In this document: positions 8,610 to 16,615 of the stretch, in pieces
Numbering within the stretch: position 1 is the first letter of the stretch
Layout: every line of letters starts with the position of its first letter
NCBI GenBank assembly: GCA_938011315.1
Contig: CALLUG010000010.1
Span: forward strand, 1-64,000
Length of the DNA stretch: 64,000 nucleotides
Direction of reading: 5' to 3'
Source of the DNA: an uncultured Flavobacteriaceae bacterium
GTDB taxonomy: Bacteria; Bacteroidota; Bacteroidia; Flavobacteriales; Flavobacteriaceae
Translations under genes and position numbers: made by a program
Notes under the pieces: model-generated
What the model saw: only the letters and a program-made list of their open reading frames with translations
What the model was told of the DNA's origin: nothing
The model's database searches: none

Positions 8610-9017
8610 ATGATGGATAAGATAGAACATATTGGTATTGCTGTAAAGGATATTGAAAAATCCAATGCCCTATTTAAAAAACTCTTTGGGGAGGCGCATT
8701 ATAAAGTAGAAACTGTTGAGAGTGAAGGTGTAAAAACCTCTTTTTTTAAAACAGGACCTAATAAAATTGAATTATTACAAGCCACAAACAAGCATAGCCC
8801 TATCGCAAAGTTTATTGAAAAAAAAGGCGAGGGAATTCACCATATTGCCTTTGCAGTAAATGATATTGTTTCGGAAATAGAACGCCTTAAAAAAGAAGGA
8901 TTTACAGTGCTTAACGAAGTGCCTAAAACTGGGGCAGACAATAAACTGGTTGCTTTTTTGCATCCCAAAACAACCCATGGCGTTTTGATAGAGCTTTGCC
9001 AAGAGATAAATAAATAA
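8610..9017 (+). CDS. mce: Methylmalonyl-CoA epimerase
   Basis: This 135-aa protein has two vicinal-oxygen-chelate modules. Metal ligands are seen in HIGIAVKDI (N-terminus), IHHIAFAVNDI (centre) and GVLIELCQ (C-terminal Glu). It interconverts the (S) and (R) forms of methylmalonyl-CoA between propionyl-CoA carboxylase and the B12-dependent mutase. Two ATG codons stand in tandem (8610 and 8613). The promoter position makes either possible. It is divergent from rbfA and lies upstream of a tRNA gene that has its own promoter. Confidence 0.93.
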   Translation: MMDKIEHIGIAVKDIEKSNALFKKLFGEAHYKVETVESEGVKTSFFKTGPNKIELLQATNKHSPIAKFIEKKGEGIHHIAFAVNDIVSEIERLKKEGFTVLNEVPKTGADNKLVAFLHPKTTHGVLIELCQEINK

Positions 9018-9022
9018 ATTCC

Positions 9023-9053
9023 TTGCAACCTTTAAAAATAAATAGTAATATTG
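9023..9053 (+). promoter_or_regulatory. tRNA promoter
   Basis: TTG at 9023-9025 and TAATATTG at 9046-9053 are separated by 20 bp, close to the Bacteroidetes consensus (one mismatch in the -7 box). The tRNA begins 11 bp further on. Confidence 0.55.
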
Positions 9054-9064
9054 CAGCCTATTTA

Positions 9065-9138
9065 GGTCTCATAGCTCAGCTGGTTAGAGCACCTGACTCA
9101 TAATCAGGGGGTCCATGGTTCGAGCCCATGTGGGACCA
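9065..9138 (+). tRNA. tRNA with CAU anticodon (Met elongator or Ile2)
   Basis: The 74-nt cloverleaf folds cleanly. Acceptor arms are GGTCTCA and TGGGACC, the D stem is GCTC/GAGC, the anticodon stem is CCTGA/TCAGG with loop CTCATAA, and the T arm is CATGG-TTCGAGC-CCATG. The discriminator base is A and the CCA end is not encoded. A CAU anticodon can belong to elongator tRNA-Met or to the tRNA-Ile whose C34 is turned into lysidine by TilS. It lacks the initiator's three G-C pairs in the anticodon stem. I cannot decide between Met and Ile2 by eye. Confidence 0.93.
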
Positions 9139-9150
9139 CTTTTAAAAATT

Positions 9151-9184
9151 AAGCACTTACATACTTTTTGTAAGTGCTTTTTTA
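9151..9184 (+). terminator. Rho-independent terminator after the tRNA
   Basis: AAGCACTTAC and GTAAGTGCTT form a perfect 10-bp stem with an 8-nt loop, followed by a run of T. It ends tRNA transcription. Confidence 0.85.
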
Positions 9185-9378
9185 TTTTGGGTCAAACATA
9201 GGTCAAACATTTTTATATTTTTGGAATTATGAAAAGTACAGCTGAACATCCTTTCTTATTTTTTGAAGGTTATTTTGAAAACCAAATTTAAAAGGACTTA
9301 CATTCAATAAATAAATACAATTTTTAGGATAGTTGATTTGATTTAAATTATTTTTTCAGAAAAGAGAAGAGTAAAATA
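9185..9378. other. Gene-free stretch with an 11-bp tandem repeat beside the tRNA
   Basis: GGTCAAACAT occurs at 9190-9199 and again at 9201-9210, an 11-bp period. Nothing coding that I can support follows; a 20-codon reading frame from 9229 is too short to judge. Direct repeats next to tRNA genes often mark old integration sites, but no integrase is present. Confidence 0.4.
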
Positions 9379-9557
9379 CTATTCCCGTTTCTTCTTCAAC
9401 TCTCTTATTAGTGCATTTTCAGGGTTTCGTTCTTTTTTTAAAAACCTTCTGCCAAGACATCCCTTTTTTTAAGGCTATTTTTTTGAAATACAAAAATATT
9501 ATTGTCGTTTACAATTAACAAGCCCGACTTTTGCTGTTTTTTCTTCTTAATTGCCAT
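9379..9557 (-). pseudogene. Small basic protein gene interrupted at two 7-A runs
   Basis: The reading frame starts MAIKKKKQQKSGLLIVNDNN at 9557. At a run of seven A it leaves frame; dropping one A restores KKGMSWQKVFKK. At a second run of seven A the same happens, and dropping one A gives KERNPENALIRELKKKRE and the stop at 9379. The repaired product would be about 58 aa and very basic. The start lies 3 bp after the preceding gene, as in an operon. Either the gene is broken, or the runs are sequencing errors, or they slip during transcription. The family is not recognised. Confidence 0.45.
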
Positions 9558-9560
9558 CTC

Positions 9561-9833
9561 TTAATCTAAATCAAAACTTAAATCATCTGTTGGAGAATAA
9601 TCATCATTAAAGTTATCTTCTTCGTGTTCTTTAATGGCTTCTTGTAGTTTTCTACCAATCTTTACCAAATAAATAGTATTATCGGTTTTAACTTCAACAG
9701 CTTCTATTTGTTCGCCTTGAAGATTTCTAAATGAAATAATATCTTTATCTGCATACCCATCAGGATAAGTTTCAATTAATAGGTCTAAAATTTCACTATT
9801 TAATTTCTTATAATCTACGATTATTCGTTTCAT
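9561..9833 (-). CDS. Conserved small acidic protein of the polyamine operon (unknown function)
   Basis: The 90-aa protein begins MKRIIVDYKKLNSEILDLLI and ends in an Asp-rich tail (DDYSPTDDLSFDLD). It has no signal peptide or transmembrane segment and no motif that I recognise. The charge pattern suggests a soluble cytoplasmic protein with an alpha/beta core (TYPDGY, IISFRN, IYLVKIG). It starts 3 bp after the deoxyhypusine-synthase-like gene stops, so it is almost certainly co-transcribed with it. A link to polyamine metabolism is inferred from position only. Confidence 0.7.
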   Translation of the reverse strand: MKRIIVDYKKLNSEILDLLIETYPDGYADKDIISFRNLQGEQIEAVEVKTDNTIYLVKIGRKLQEAIKEHEEDNFNDDYSPTDDLSFDLD

Positions 9834-9836
9834 CTG

Positions 9837-10805
9837 TTACATGTTTAAGAGATAAGCAAAAATAAGCGGTGCTACAATAGTGGCATCACTTTCTATGATA
9901 AATTTTGGGGTGTCTATATCTAACTTCCCCCAAGTGATTTTTTCGTTAGGAACTGCACCAGAATACGAACCATAACTTGTAGTACTATCACTTATTTGGC
10001 AGAAGTAACTCCAAAACGGTGTGTCTTCCTGTTCCATATCTTGATACAACATTGGCACGACACAAATAGGAAAATCGCCTGCAATACCGCCGCCGATTTG
10101 AAAGAAACCAATACCGTTTTTAGAATTTTTAGTGTACCAATCGGCAAGGAATGTCATATATTCAATACCCGATTTCATCGTACTGGCTTTGAGCTCGCCT
10201 TTAAGTACATAAGAAGCAAAGATGTTACCCATAGTACTATCTTCCCAACCTGGCACTACCATTGGTAAGTTTTTTTCTGCTGCGGCATACATCCACGAAT
10301 TTTTAAGGTCTATTTCATAGTATTCTTGTAAAACACCTGATAGTAAAAGTTTGTACATAAATTCGTGAGGGAAAAAGCGTTCGTCGTTTTCTTCGGCTTC
10401 TTTCCAAATTCTGAAAATATGTTTTTGTAAACGCCTAAAAGCTTCTTCTTCGGGAATACAGGTGTCTGTTACTCGGTTAAGCCCCTTTAAGAGTAAATCC
10501 CATTCATCTTGTGGTGTTAAATCACGATAATTTGGCACACGTTTGTAATGGCTATGCGCTACTAAATTCATAATATCTTCCTCAAGGTTTGCACCTGTAC
10601 AAGAAATGATATGAACCTTATCTTGTCGAATAATTTCAGCAAAAATTTTACCTATTTCTGCTGTACTCATTGCGCCTGCCAACGATACTAACATTTTTGA
10701 ACCATTAGCTAATTGGTCTTTATATGCTTTAGCAGCATCTACTAAACTTGCAGCATTAAAGTGCAAAAAGTGGTTTTCTATAAATTGGGATATGGTATTA
10801 TTCAT
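9837..10805 (-). CDS. Deoxyhypusine synthase family protein
   Basis: This 322-aa enzyme belongs to the deoxyhypusine synthase fold: an NAD-binding strand MLVSLAGAMSTAEIG, IISCTGANLEED, VPGWEDSTMGN, and GGGIAGDFPI. The active-site lysine of the family is kept as Lys294 in KITWGKLD. In eukaryotes the family transfers the butylamine group of spermidine to eIF5A. Bacteria lack that target, and bacterial members are thought to make homospermidine or act on other amines. Here it sits in one operon with arginine decarboxylase and agmatinase, which supply putrescine, so an amine substrate is likely. The exact reaction is inference. Confidence 0.85.
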   Translation of the reverse strand: MNNTISQFIENHFLHFNAASLVDAAKAYKDQLANGSKMLVSLAGAMSTAEIGKIFAEIIRQDKVHIISCTGANLEEDIMNLVAHSHYKRVPNYRDLTPQDEWDLLLKGLNRVTDTCIPEEEAFRRLQKHIFRIWKEAEENDERFFPHEFMYKLLLSGVLQEYYEIDLKNSWMYAAAEKNLPMVVPGWEDSTMGNIFASYVLKGELKASTMKSGIEYMTFLADWYTKNSKNGIGFFQIGGGIAGDFPICVVPMLYQDMEQEDTPFWSYFCQISDSTTSYGSYSGAVPNEKITWGKLDIDTPKFIIESDATIVAPLIFAYLLNM

Positions 10806-10874
10806 TTCTGTGTCTCTTAGTGGTAAAATTAATACAGGCTATTTTTGTAAATGCCCATCTTAAAACTATTGAAT

Positions 10875-11198
10875 TTACTCTCGTTGATTATTTGTTTTTT
10901 TAATGTCTATAAGTTTATAGGTTACGAACTCATAATTACCGTCGTCATCAATTTCTTTTATATAAGTAATGGTAAATTCTTCACCGATGAATGTTTCTGA
11001 ATTCAAATCATACTTTTTTAAAATTTCATCTGAAATGTTTTCAAACTCAAGAGTCTCTCCAAAGTCATCTTCGTCATCAGTTATTGTTGTGAAAGAATAT
11101 ACGCCTTCGTAATATCCGTCATAAGTAACTTCAATAGTTGTTTTGTCTTGATTAACAGTACCTAAAAAAAGTAAGGCAATAATAAAAAGTGATTTCAT
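10875..11198 (-). CDS. Small exported protein, unknown function
   Basis: The 107-aa protein starts with a short hydrophobic segment (MKSLFIIALLFLG) that looks like a signal peptide. The rest is acidic, with TYDGYYEGVYSFTTI, a DDEDDFGE stretch and FVTYKLIDIKK; it is probably a beta-rich periplasmic domain. No lipobox cysteine is present. It lies between agmatinase and the deoxyhypusine-synthase-like gene in the same orientation, with 69 bp to the latter and 139 bp from the former. It is an odd secreted partner inside a cytoplasmic polyamine operon. I do not recognise the family. Confidence 0.65.
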   Translation of the reverse strand: MKSLFIIALLFLGTVNQDKTTIEVTYDGYYEGVYSFTTITDDEDDFGETLEFENISDEILKKYDLNSETFIGEEFTITYIKEIDDDGNYEFVTYKLIDIKKTNNQRE

Positions 11199-11337
11199 TT
11201 TAGTTTATTTTTAATTTAACATAGTTGTTTTTTCGGATGTTTTGCCACTTCAAGTCCGATGCCTTTAGTAACAACTTTCATAAGCCATTACCTGTGGGTT
11301 TTTTAAATTCTTCTTTGATTTTAGTCTTAGTTATTTT

Positions 11338-12282
11338 TTACTTATCAGTATCTCTAAATTTTGATAGTTTGTTAAAAGGCGAATCTATATGCTCTTCAAA
11401 ACCATCATTGAAGTTTTCGTTTCCATCTTCGTTATTAAATTTGTAACTCAATAGTTTATAATACAGTTTTGCAGCCAAAAAATCAGGTGCTTTGTTTGTG
11501 GGGTTTGGACAGAGTTCTACCATATCAAAACCAACTACATTTTTTTTTTGAAATACTTTTTTAAGAAATTCTACTGTTTCATTCCAAAGTAAACCATTTG
11601 GTTCGGGTGTGCCTGTGCTTGGCATTATAGATGGGTCTAACACATCTAAATCGAAAGTGATAAAGACATTATCCGTCATTTGGTCTATGGCATTATCCAT
11701 CCAATATTCATCGTAAATGAGTTCGTGGGCAAAATAAACCTTATCTGTGTTCATAACTGTTTTTTCGGAAACATCCATAGAACGAATACCCACTTGTATG
11801 AGGTTTGTGTTTTGGTTGGCTTCATAAACTGCACAAGCGTGATTGCAAGTTGAACCCTCGTACTCTTTTCGTAAATCTGCGTGAGCATCTAAATGCAATA
11901 CGGTTAAGTTTTTAAAACATTCATTAAACGCCCTAATTGTACCAATTGAAACAGAATGCTCGCCACCAAAAATGGTTACAAACTTATTACGATTGATGTA
12001 CTTTTTTACAGTTTGATGCACGGCTTCTACCATTGCTTCTGGCGAACTATTTTCTGTAACAGGCTCGGGCATATAGATACCTTGTTTATACACTTCGCTA
12101 TCGGTTTCTATATCATAGAGTTCCATATTTTCTGATGCTTCTAAAAAGGCTTCAAAACCTTTATCTGCGCCTTTTTGCCAAGTACTTGTGCCATCATAGG
12201 GTACAGATAGCAATACGATTTCTGATTTGCTTGATGTTGCGTATTCTTCGGGAATACCTGCAAATATTTTATTTGTATTCAT
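11338..12282 (-). CDS. speB: Agmatinase
   Basis: This 314-aa member of the ureohydrolase (arginase) family has the manganese-binding motifs GGEHSVSIG, LDAHADLR and TFDLDVLDPS in order. It has VLHLDAHADL rather than the longer arginase loop seen at 60214-61164, and its partner gene is arginine decarboxylase. The likely reaction is agmatine to putrescine and urea. It begins 1 bp after the decarboxylase gene stops, so the two enzymes are made together as a two-step route from arginine to putrescine. The C-terminus has a ~25-residue charged extension. Confidence 0.9.
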   Translation of the reverse strand: MNTNKIFAGIPEEYATSSKSEIVLLSVPYDGTSTWQKGADKGFEAFLEASENMELYDIETDSEVYKQGIYMPEPVTENSSPEAMVEAVHQTVKKYINRNKFVTIFGGEHSVSIGTIRAFNECFKNLTVLHLDAHADLRKEYEGSTCNHACAVYEANQNTNLIQVGIRSMDVSEKTVMNTDKVYFAHELIYDEYWMDNAIDQMTDNVFITFDLDVLDPSIMPSTGTPEPNGLLWNETVEFLKKVFQKKNVVGFDMVELCPNPTNKAPDFLAAKLYYKLLSYKFNNEDGNENFNDGFEEHIDSPFNKLSKFRDTDK

Positions 12283-12283
12283 T

Positions 12284-13744
12284 TTAATAATGATTTGCTT
12301 TTATTGAATTATGATTTGGTACCAATTTTTCGTTATCAACGTCATAGCCTAAAATTTCAAGAAAATCGATGTTGGTTTGTTGTGGTCTGAATAATTGAGT
12401 GGTTGTATTTCCGTTTTCATCTTTATCGATAATAATATGTTTAGGCGCAGGGATTAGACAGTGCTGTAAACCGCCGTATCCACCTAAAGTTTCTTGATAC
12501 GCACCTGTATTGAAGAACCCGATATACAATCGTTTATTCTCGTTATATTTTGGTAAATAAATAGCGTTAATGTGTTGCTCGCTGTTGTAATAGTCATCGC
12601 TATCACAGGTCAATCCACCCAATAACACTCGTTCATAGGAATCGTTCCAACGGTTAATTGGTAGCATTACAAAGCGTTTATTAATTGCCCAAGAATCTGT
12701 TAATGTGGTAATGAACGATGAGTTTATCATATTCCACTTCTCACGGTCATTTTGTTGTTTTTGATATAACACTTCGTATATCATTCCACCACTTTCGCCA
12801 ACAGTAAAACTTCCAAATTCAGTAAAAATATCAGGGGCATCTACATTGGCTTCGTTGCAGGCTGTTTGAATTTGGTGAACGATTTCTTCAACTAAATACT
12901 GATAATCAAAGTCAAATGCTAACGAGTTTTTAATGGGAAAACCACCGCCAATATTGAGGCTATCTAAAGTAGGACATACTTTTTTTAGGTTGATGTACAC
13001 TTTTAAACATTTCAACAATTCATTCCAATAATAGGCAGTATCTCTAATACCTGTATTAATAAAGAAATGAAGCATTTTTAATTCAACTTGCGAATTGTCT
13101 TTGATTTGCTCGTTATAAAAGCGAACTATGTTTTTATAGCCAATCCCTAAACGTGAAGTATAGAACTCAAACTTTGGTTCTTCTTCCGAAGCAATACGAA
13201 TGCCTACTTTAAACTTGGTGTTAATCTCGTTGGTAAGTAGTGGTAATTCTTCGTAATTATCAATAATCGGTATACAATTATGATGTCCGTTATTAATTAA
13301 TCGAGCAATGTTAGTAATGTATTGCTTTCGCTTAAATCCATTACACAGTATAAAGGTACTGTCTGTGATTTTGTCTTCTTTTTTTAGGGATTCAACAATA
13401 TCAACATCAAAAGCTGATGAGGTTTCTATATGGACATCATTTTTAAGGACTTCGTTTATTACAAATTTGAAATGCGAACTTTTAGTACAATAGCAATAAT
13501 GGTAATTGCCTTTGTAGTCCACATTTTTCATTGCGCTTGCAAACCATTGTTTTGCTCTTTGAATGTTGTTCGAAATTTGTGGTAAGTATGTGAATTTTAA
13601 AGGCGTACCATATTGTTCTATTATTTGCATCAAATCAATTTGATGAAATAGTAGTTTGTCACTTTGTAAAGTAAATTCTTCTTGTGGAAAATCAAAGGTT
13701 TGATTAACCAAATCAATATATCGGGTATTCATTATGTTATTCAA
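12284..13744 (-). CDS. speA: Arginine decarboxylase (fold III, PLP)
   Basis: The 486-aa protein has the alanine-racemase-like barrel of group IV decarboxylases, with the pyridoxal-phosphate lysine probably Lys88 in YCYCTKSSHF. Further on it shows ASEEEPKFEFYTSRLGIG, NIGGGFPIK (glycine loop) and FTEFGSFTVGESGG. It is shorter than the biosynthetic SpeA of enterobacteria but typical of the Bacteroidetes form, which is paired with agmatinase. It decarboxylates arginine to agmatine. The first ATG (13744) and a second one at 13732 (MNTRYIDL) are both possible starts. It is the first gene of the polyamine operon. Its upstream region carries two hairpins. Confidence 0.85.
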   Translation of the reverse strand: MNNIMNTRYIDLVNQTFDFPQEEFTLQSDKLLFHQIDLMQIIEQYGTPLKFTYLPQISNNIQRAKQWFASAMKNVDYKGNYHYCYCTKSSHFKFVINEVLKNDVHIETSSAFDVDIVESLKKEDKITDSTFILCNGFKRKQYITNIARLINNGHHNCIPIIDNYEELPLLTNEINTKFKVGIRIASEEEPKFEFYTSRLGIGYKNIVRFYNEQIKDNSQVELKMLHFFINTGIRDTAYYWNELLKCLKVYINLKKVCPTLDSLNIGGGFPIKNSLAFDFDYQYLVEEIVHQIQTACNEANVDAPDIFTEFGSFTVGESGGMIYEVLYQKQQNDREKWNMINSSFITTLTDSWAINKRFVMLPINRWNDSYERVLLGGLTCDSDDYYNSEQHINAIYLPKYNENKRLYIGFFNTGAYQETLGGYGGLQHCLIPAPKHIIIDKDENGNTTTQLFRPQQTNIDFLEILGYDVDNEKLVPNHNSIKANHY

Positions 13745-14098
13745 AAAAAATTAAGAAATTATAGCATAAGGGTGTGTTATACTATATCTGAATTGCGGAA
13801 TAAATAATGAAAAATCAAATCCTTATTTGCTGCCTGACAACACAAATAAATTGATGCCTTATAGAAGAAATAAAAGCGGAAGTTAGCTCTAAATTTCGGA
13901 GGCTTATACCATAAGCCATTTTTGGGTTTGACTTCCTAATACCCAAAATACCGAACGTAAAAACAGTTTTCAATGTGTTCAGCTAAAAGGCGTATATTTC
14001 ACCTCTTACATAACAAAGAAAATATAAAAATGGATATGTTGTATGTTTTTTTTTAATATTTCAATAAAAAAACAGGTTATGGCTTTTTTAATTCATTT
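13745..14098. other. Leader region of the polyamine operon with two hairpins
   Basis: No gene is seen here. On the side upstream of arginine decarboxylase, GGCTTAT-ACC-ATAAGCC (13901-13917) is a perfect 7-bp hairpin. Directly beside it TTTGGGT (13921-13927) pairs with ACCCAAA (13941-13947). Both lie about 160-200 bp before the start codon. They could be leader structures or the end of a lost gene. A plus-strand reading frame around 14043-14306 looks fortuitous. Confidence 0.4.
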
Positions 14099-14474
14099 TC
14101 AAGGTATCTTCGCCATCTTTCTAGTTTGTCTGTATTTCATTTTAACGCCATCTATACAAACTACATTACCTAATTGTTTAGAGGGTTGTAACAAAATAAT
14201 TTTAGATTTTACTACACCTACATCATTGAGATATGTTTTTTCAAATCATCTACGCGAATACCCATCTTTTTCCAAGATTTACTTTTGTTCCATTTTGGTT
14301 CTTTAAAACCTTTTTCAACGATACACGAATTTTTAGACTCTATAGCATTAGTATATTGACAAATTTTATTTGCGTTTAATGTTACTTTTTTGCCATCTTA
14401 GGTAATTCTGTTTGAGTCTGTGAAAATGATAATGTCGTTATCAGTAGTATGTTTAATAATAGTAGTCTTTTCAT
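14099..14474 (-). pseudogene. Remnant of a secreted protein gene, frameshifted
   Basis: A signal peptide is intact from 14474 (MKRLLLLNILLITTLSFSQ). The frame then stops after PKMAKK, and continues one frame over as DGKKVTLNANKICQYTNAIE and further to DDLKKHISMM with a stop at 14218. A third piece in another frame (LGNVVCIDGVKMKYRQTRK) runs to 14099. The order and codon choice suggest one decayed gene for a small exported protein. The family is not recognised. Confidence 0.5.
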
Positions 14475-14623
14475 TGTTTGTTGAGTTTAATATTATTTTT
14501 TGCAGGCACATAGATATGTTTTAGGTTTAAGTTTTTGAGCTTGTTGAGGTAAAGGGCTTTGTTTTGCACCACCTCTTTTTTGCTTGTTTTTATATTACTA
14601 ATAATGTATAAGTCTGTTGTCAT
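14471..14623 (-). CDS. Possible 50-aa protein coupled to the secreted-protein remnant
   Basis: The reading frame starts MTTDLYIISNIKTSKKE at 14623 and its TGA stop overlaps the ATG of the broken secreted-protein gene (ATGA). It is basic and rich in Lys, Asn and Leu. The coupling is the only argument that it is real; low-GC DNA produces such frames by chance. Confidence 0.25.
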   Translation of the reverse strand: MTTDLYIISNIKTSKKEVVQNKALYLNKLKNLNLKHIYVPAKNNIKLNKQ

Positions 14624-14653
14624 TAGTGTGTTGTGTTTTTTAACCTCTATAGA

Positions 14654-14683
14654 GAGTACAACTACTCTTTTTTGGTTGTACTC
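14654..14683. other. Hairpin between divergent units
   Basis: GAGTACAAC pairs with GTTGTACTC (9 bp, 12-nt loop). It lies between the minus-strand remnant and the plus-strand lipoprotein gene. It may be a leader structure or a terminator. Confidence 0.35.
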
Positions 14684-14764
14684 AAATGTAAGGAAATGTA
14701 GTAAATATTGCTTATATTTAGCATAGATAAACAAAACGCACAACGCAATTCAAATATTAAAGTG

Positions 14765-15775
14765 ATGAAATGTACACTACTTACATGTAGTTTATTGGTG
14801 TTACTAGGCTGCGGTACTCCTGAGTTGAGTACCACTAGGTTACTTCGTTTTAAAAAAGAAATGACCCAAGCCGATGGCAAGTATATAAGCGATGTTTATG
14901 GTTTGATAAATGATGAAAACTATCTATACCTTTCAGACTATAACCTTAACCAAGTTTTTAAAATTAACAAAACGAGCTTAGAAACAGAGCGGGTATATGC
15001 TGCTCCCGGAAAAGGCCCTGGAGAGCTTACTGGAGCTTCCAAAATAGCGCTAAGCAATGAAGCAGTGTACGTGCAAAACGACCTTAAACGCAGTATTGAA
15101 AAGTACAATAGGACTACCGCCAAGCATATAGCGAGTGTGAAACTCCCTACTGCTTTGAGTCGTGCAGATTTTGGTTTAAATTTTTTTGTAAATAACGACA
15201 AGTATTACCTCTCTGGTATTAGTAGCAAAACGACTTCAATAACGGCATTTAATACGCATAGCGAAATCCTTAAAAAAGCAGGCAATGTGTTTCCCTTTGA
15301 TAATGCCACACAATTTTTTATAAGAAACGGCAGGCATTTGCTAAGCCTAGACTCGGGCAATATAATAGCCGTATCCAACAACTTACCTGTTATAGAACTG
15401 TACGATGCCTCACTAAACCTTAAAACTGTACACGACTACACAAACGATGCAACACTAATTAAAACCAATATTGACAACATTAACCTAAAACACAACATTA
15501 ATAACAGTAATACTTACAGCGTTTTAGTTAGCGATGTTAGTGTTTATAATAACAAACTGTATATGCTGTTTACTAGAATTGATGCATCTGGTTTTTATCG
15601 AAATACGATTGTTGTTTTTACCATTACAGACAAGTTTATAGAATTTGATGAGATCTTATCTTTGGGAAGCGCTGCTCACAATGACGAATTTTATACCACA
15701 ATTACTGTCGATGCTAATTCTATTTTTGCCTTTAACGGTACAACATCATCACTTCAGGTTTTTTCTAAAAATTAA
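14765..15775 (+). CDS. 6-bladed beta-propeller lipoprotein
   Basis: The product is 336 aa when read from the ATG at 14765. That start gives a proper lipoprotein signal (MKCTLLTCSLLVLLGCG, Cys16 in the lipobox); a longer frame from 14708 would bury it. After the signal come repeated strands of propeller type (YLSDYNLNQVFKINK, VYAAPGKGPGEL, VYVQNDLKRSIEKYN, FFVNNDKYYLSG, LYMLFTRIDA, DANSIFAFNG). The APGKGPGEL loop is typical of the Bacteroidetes 6-bladed propeller group. It is predicted to be membrane-anchored, in the periplasm or at the surface. Its ligand is unknown. A decayed relative lies just downstream in the opposite orientation. Confidence 0.75.
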   Translation: MKCTLLTCSLLVLLGCGTPELSTTRLLRFKKEMTQADGKYISDVYGLINDENYLYLSDYNLNQVFKINKTSLETERVYAAPGKGPGELTGASKIALSNEAVYVQNDLKRSIEKYNRTTAKHIASVKLPTALSRADFGLNFFVNNDKYYLSGISSKTTSITAFNTHSEILKKAGNVFPFDNATQFFIRNGRHLLSLDSGNIIAVSNNLPVIELYDASLNLKTVHDYTNDATLIKTNIDNINLKHNINNSNTYSVLVSDVSVYNNKLYMLFTRIDASGFYRNTIVVFTITDKFIEFDEILSLGSAAHNDEFYTTITVDANSIFAFNGTTSSLQVFSKN

Positions 15776-15846
15776 TGTTTAGAGGGCATAAAACATGAGT
15801 TAGAGTAATAAGGTAAATAGCTCGACTGTCAATATCTTAATTATCA

Positions 15847-16537
15847 TTAGAGTTGCTCTATTTGTATTCTGTAAAAAGAAAGACTATCCTCATGGTCTGA
15901 ATCCTGTTGGAAATAAATAAACGATGCACCCGTAAACATACCAGCATGGGTAATTGAGAAGTCTAACTCGATGTTTTTTAATAAATTAAAATCTTTGTCA
16001 AAAACTTGAAGGTAGTTTTTCTTAAAGTTTTGATTAGCAATATACTTTTTACTTTGTGGCGTTGCCGATTGGTAAATTCTAAACACAAAATTGCTGTTAA
16101 CAAAGAGTGGTCCAAAATTGCTATTTAGTAAATAAGCATTAAGACTTTTTTGAACATGAGACTTAGATAAACATCTGGATAACTCGTTTTTAAGTGCGGA
16201 AGATCATCTGTAGGAGTATCGTGGGTCTCAGTTTTGCTTGTTGTAATATCGTACATAAATATCTGCCAAAGGCGATAAGGCATAGTATAACTTATCTTCA
16301 AACAGTAAAGTCAAAATTTTTGGATAAAAACGGCTTAGGGAACGGAATGTCCAATGTCGTTGGTTTTTTAGTATTAAATGAGTAGGAACTTAGGGGTTTA
16401 GAATCTTGGAATTCAATTTTTAAAGAATCTGTAGCCTTGAGAGTTATCGGATAGTTATGATTATCATTATTACGACACCCACTAATTGACAGCACAATCA
16501 ATAATTTTAAAAAAAACAACAGTTTAATCTTTTTCAT
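15847..16537 (-). pseudogene. Decayed 6-bladed beta-propeller lipoprotein
   Basis: An N-terminus with a lipobox is intact from 16537 (MKKIKLLFFLKLL, then VLSISGC) and reads to PKPFLSKNFDFTV before a stop. Fragments in shifted frames follow: EDKLYYALSPLADIYV, HDTPTDDLPHLKTSYPDVYL, LLNSNFGPLFVNSNF, and a C-terminal piece ending FYRIQIEQL at 15847. At least three frameshifts are needed. Even if repaired, the protein would be much shorter (~230 aa) than its relatives, so an internal deletion has also occurred. It resembles the intact lipoprotein at 14765-15775 in type. Confidence 0.7.
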
Positions 16538-16573
16538 TTTTTTGAATATTAATATAAAAATTAGCATAAATGA

Positions 16574-16606
16574 TAGAATAGAGGAATTTTAGATTCCTCT
16601 ATTCTA
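16574..16606 (-). terminator. Strong hairpin terminator
   Basis: A perfect 14-bp stem (TAGAATAGAGGAAT with its complement) closes a 5-nt loop. It is placed directly after the stop of the small minus-strand frame at 16616, which suggests a transcript really ended here. Confidence 0.65.
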
Positions 16607-16615
16607 AAACTTTTA

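Noticed and set aside
9185-9378. Integrase gene next to the tRNA
   Set aside because: No reading frame of useful length with recombinase motifs exists there.
9379-9557. NUDIX hydrolase remnant
   Set aside because: RELKEETG-like letters appear only with a further frameshift. The reading ending ENALIRELKKKRE needs fewer changes.
14043-14306. Plus-strand 87-codon frame upstream of the propeller lipoprotein
   Set aside because: It lies opposite a decayed minus-strand gene with a real signal peptide and has no start signal or recognisable motif.
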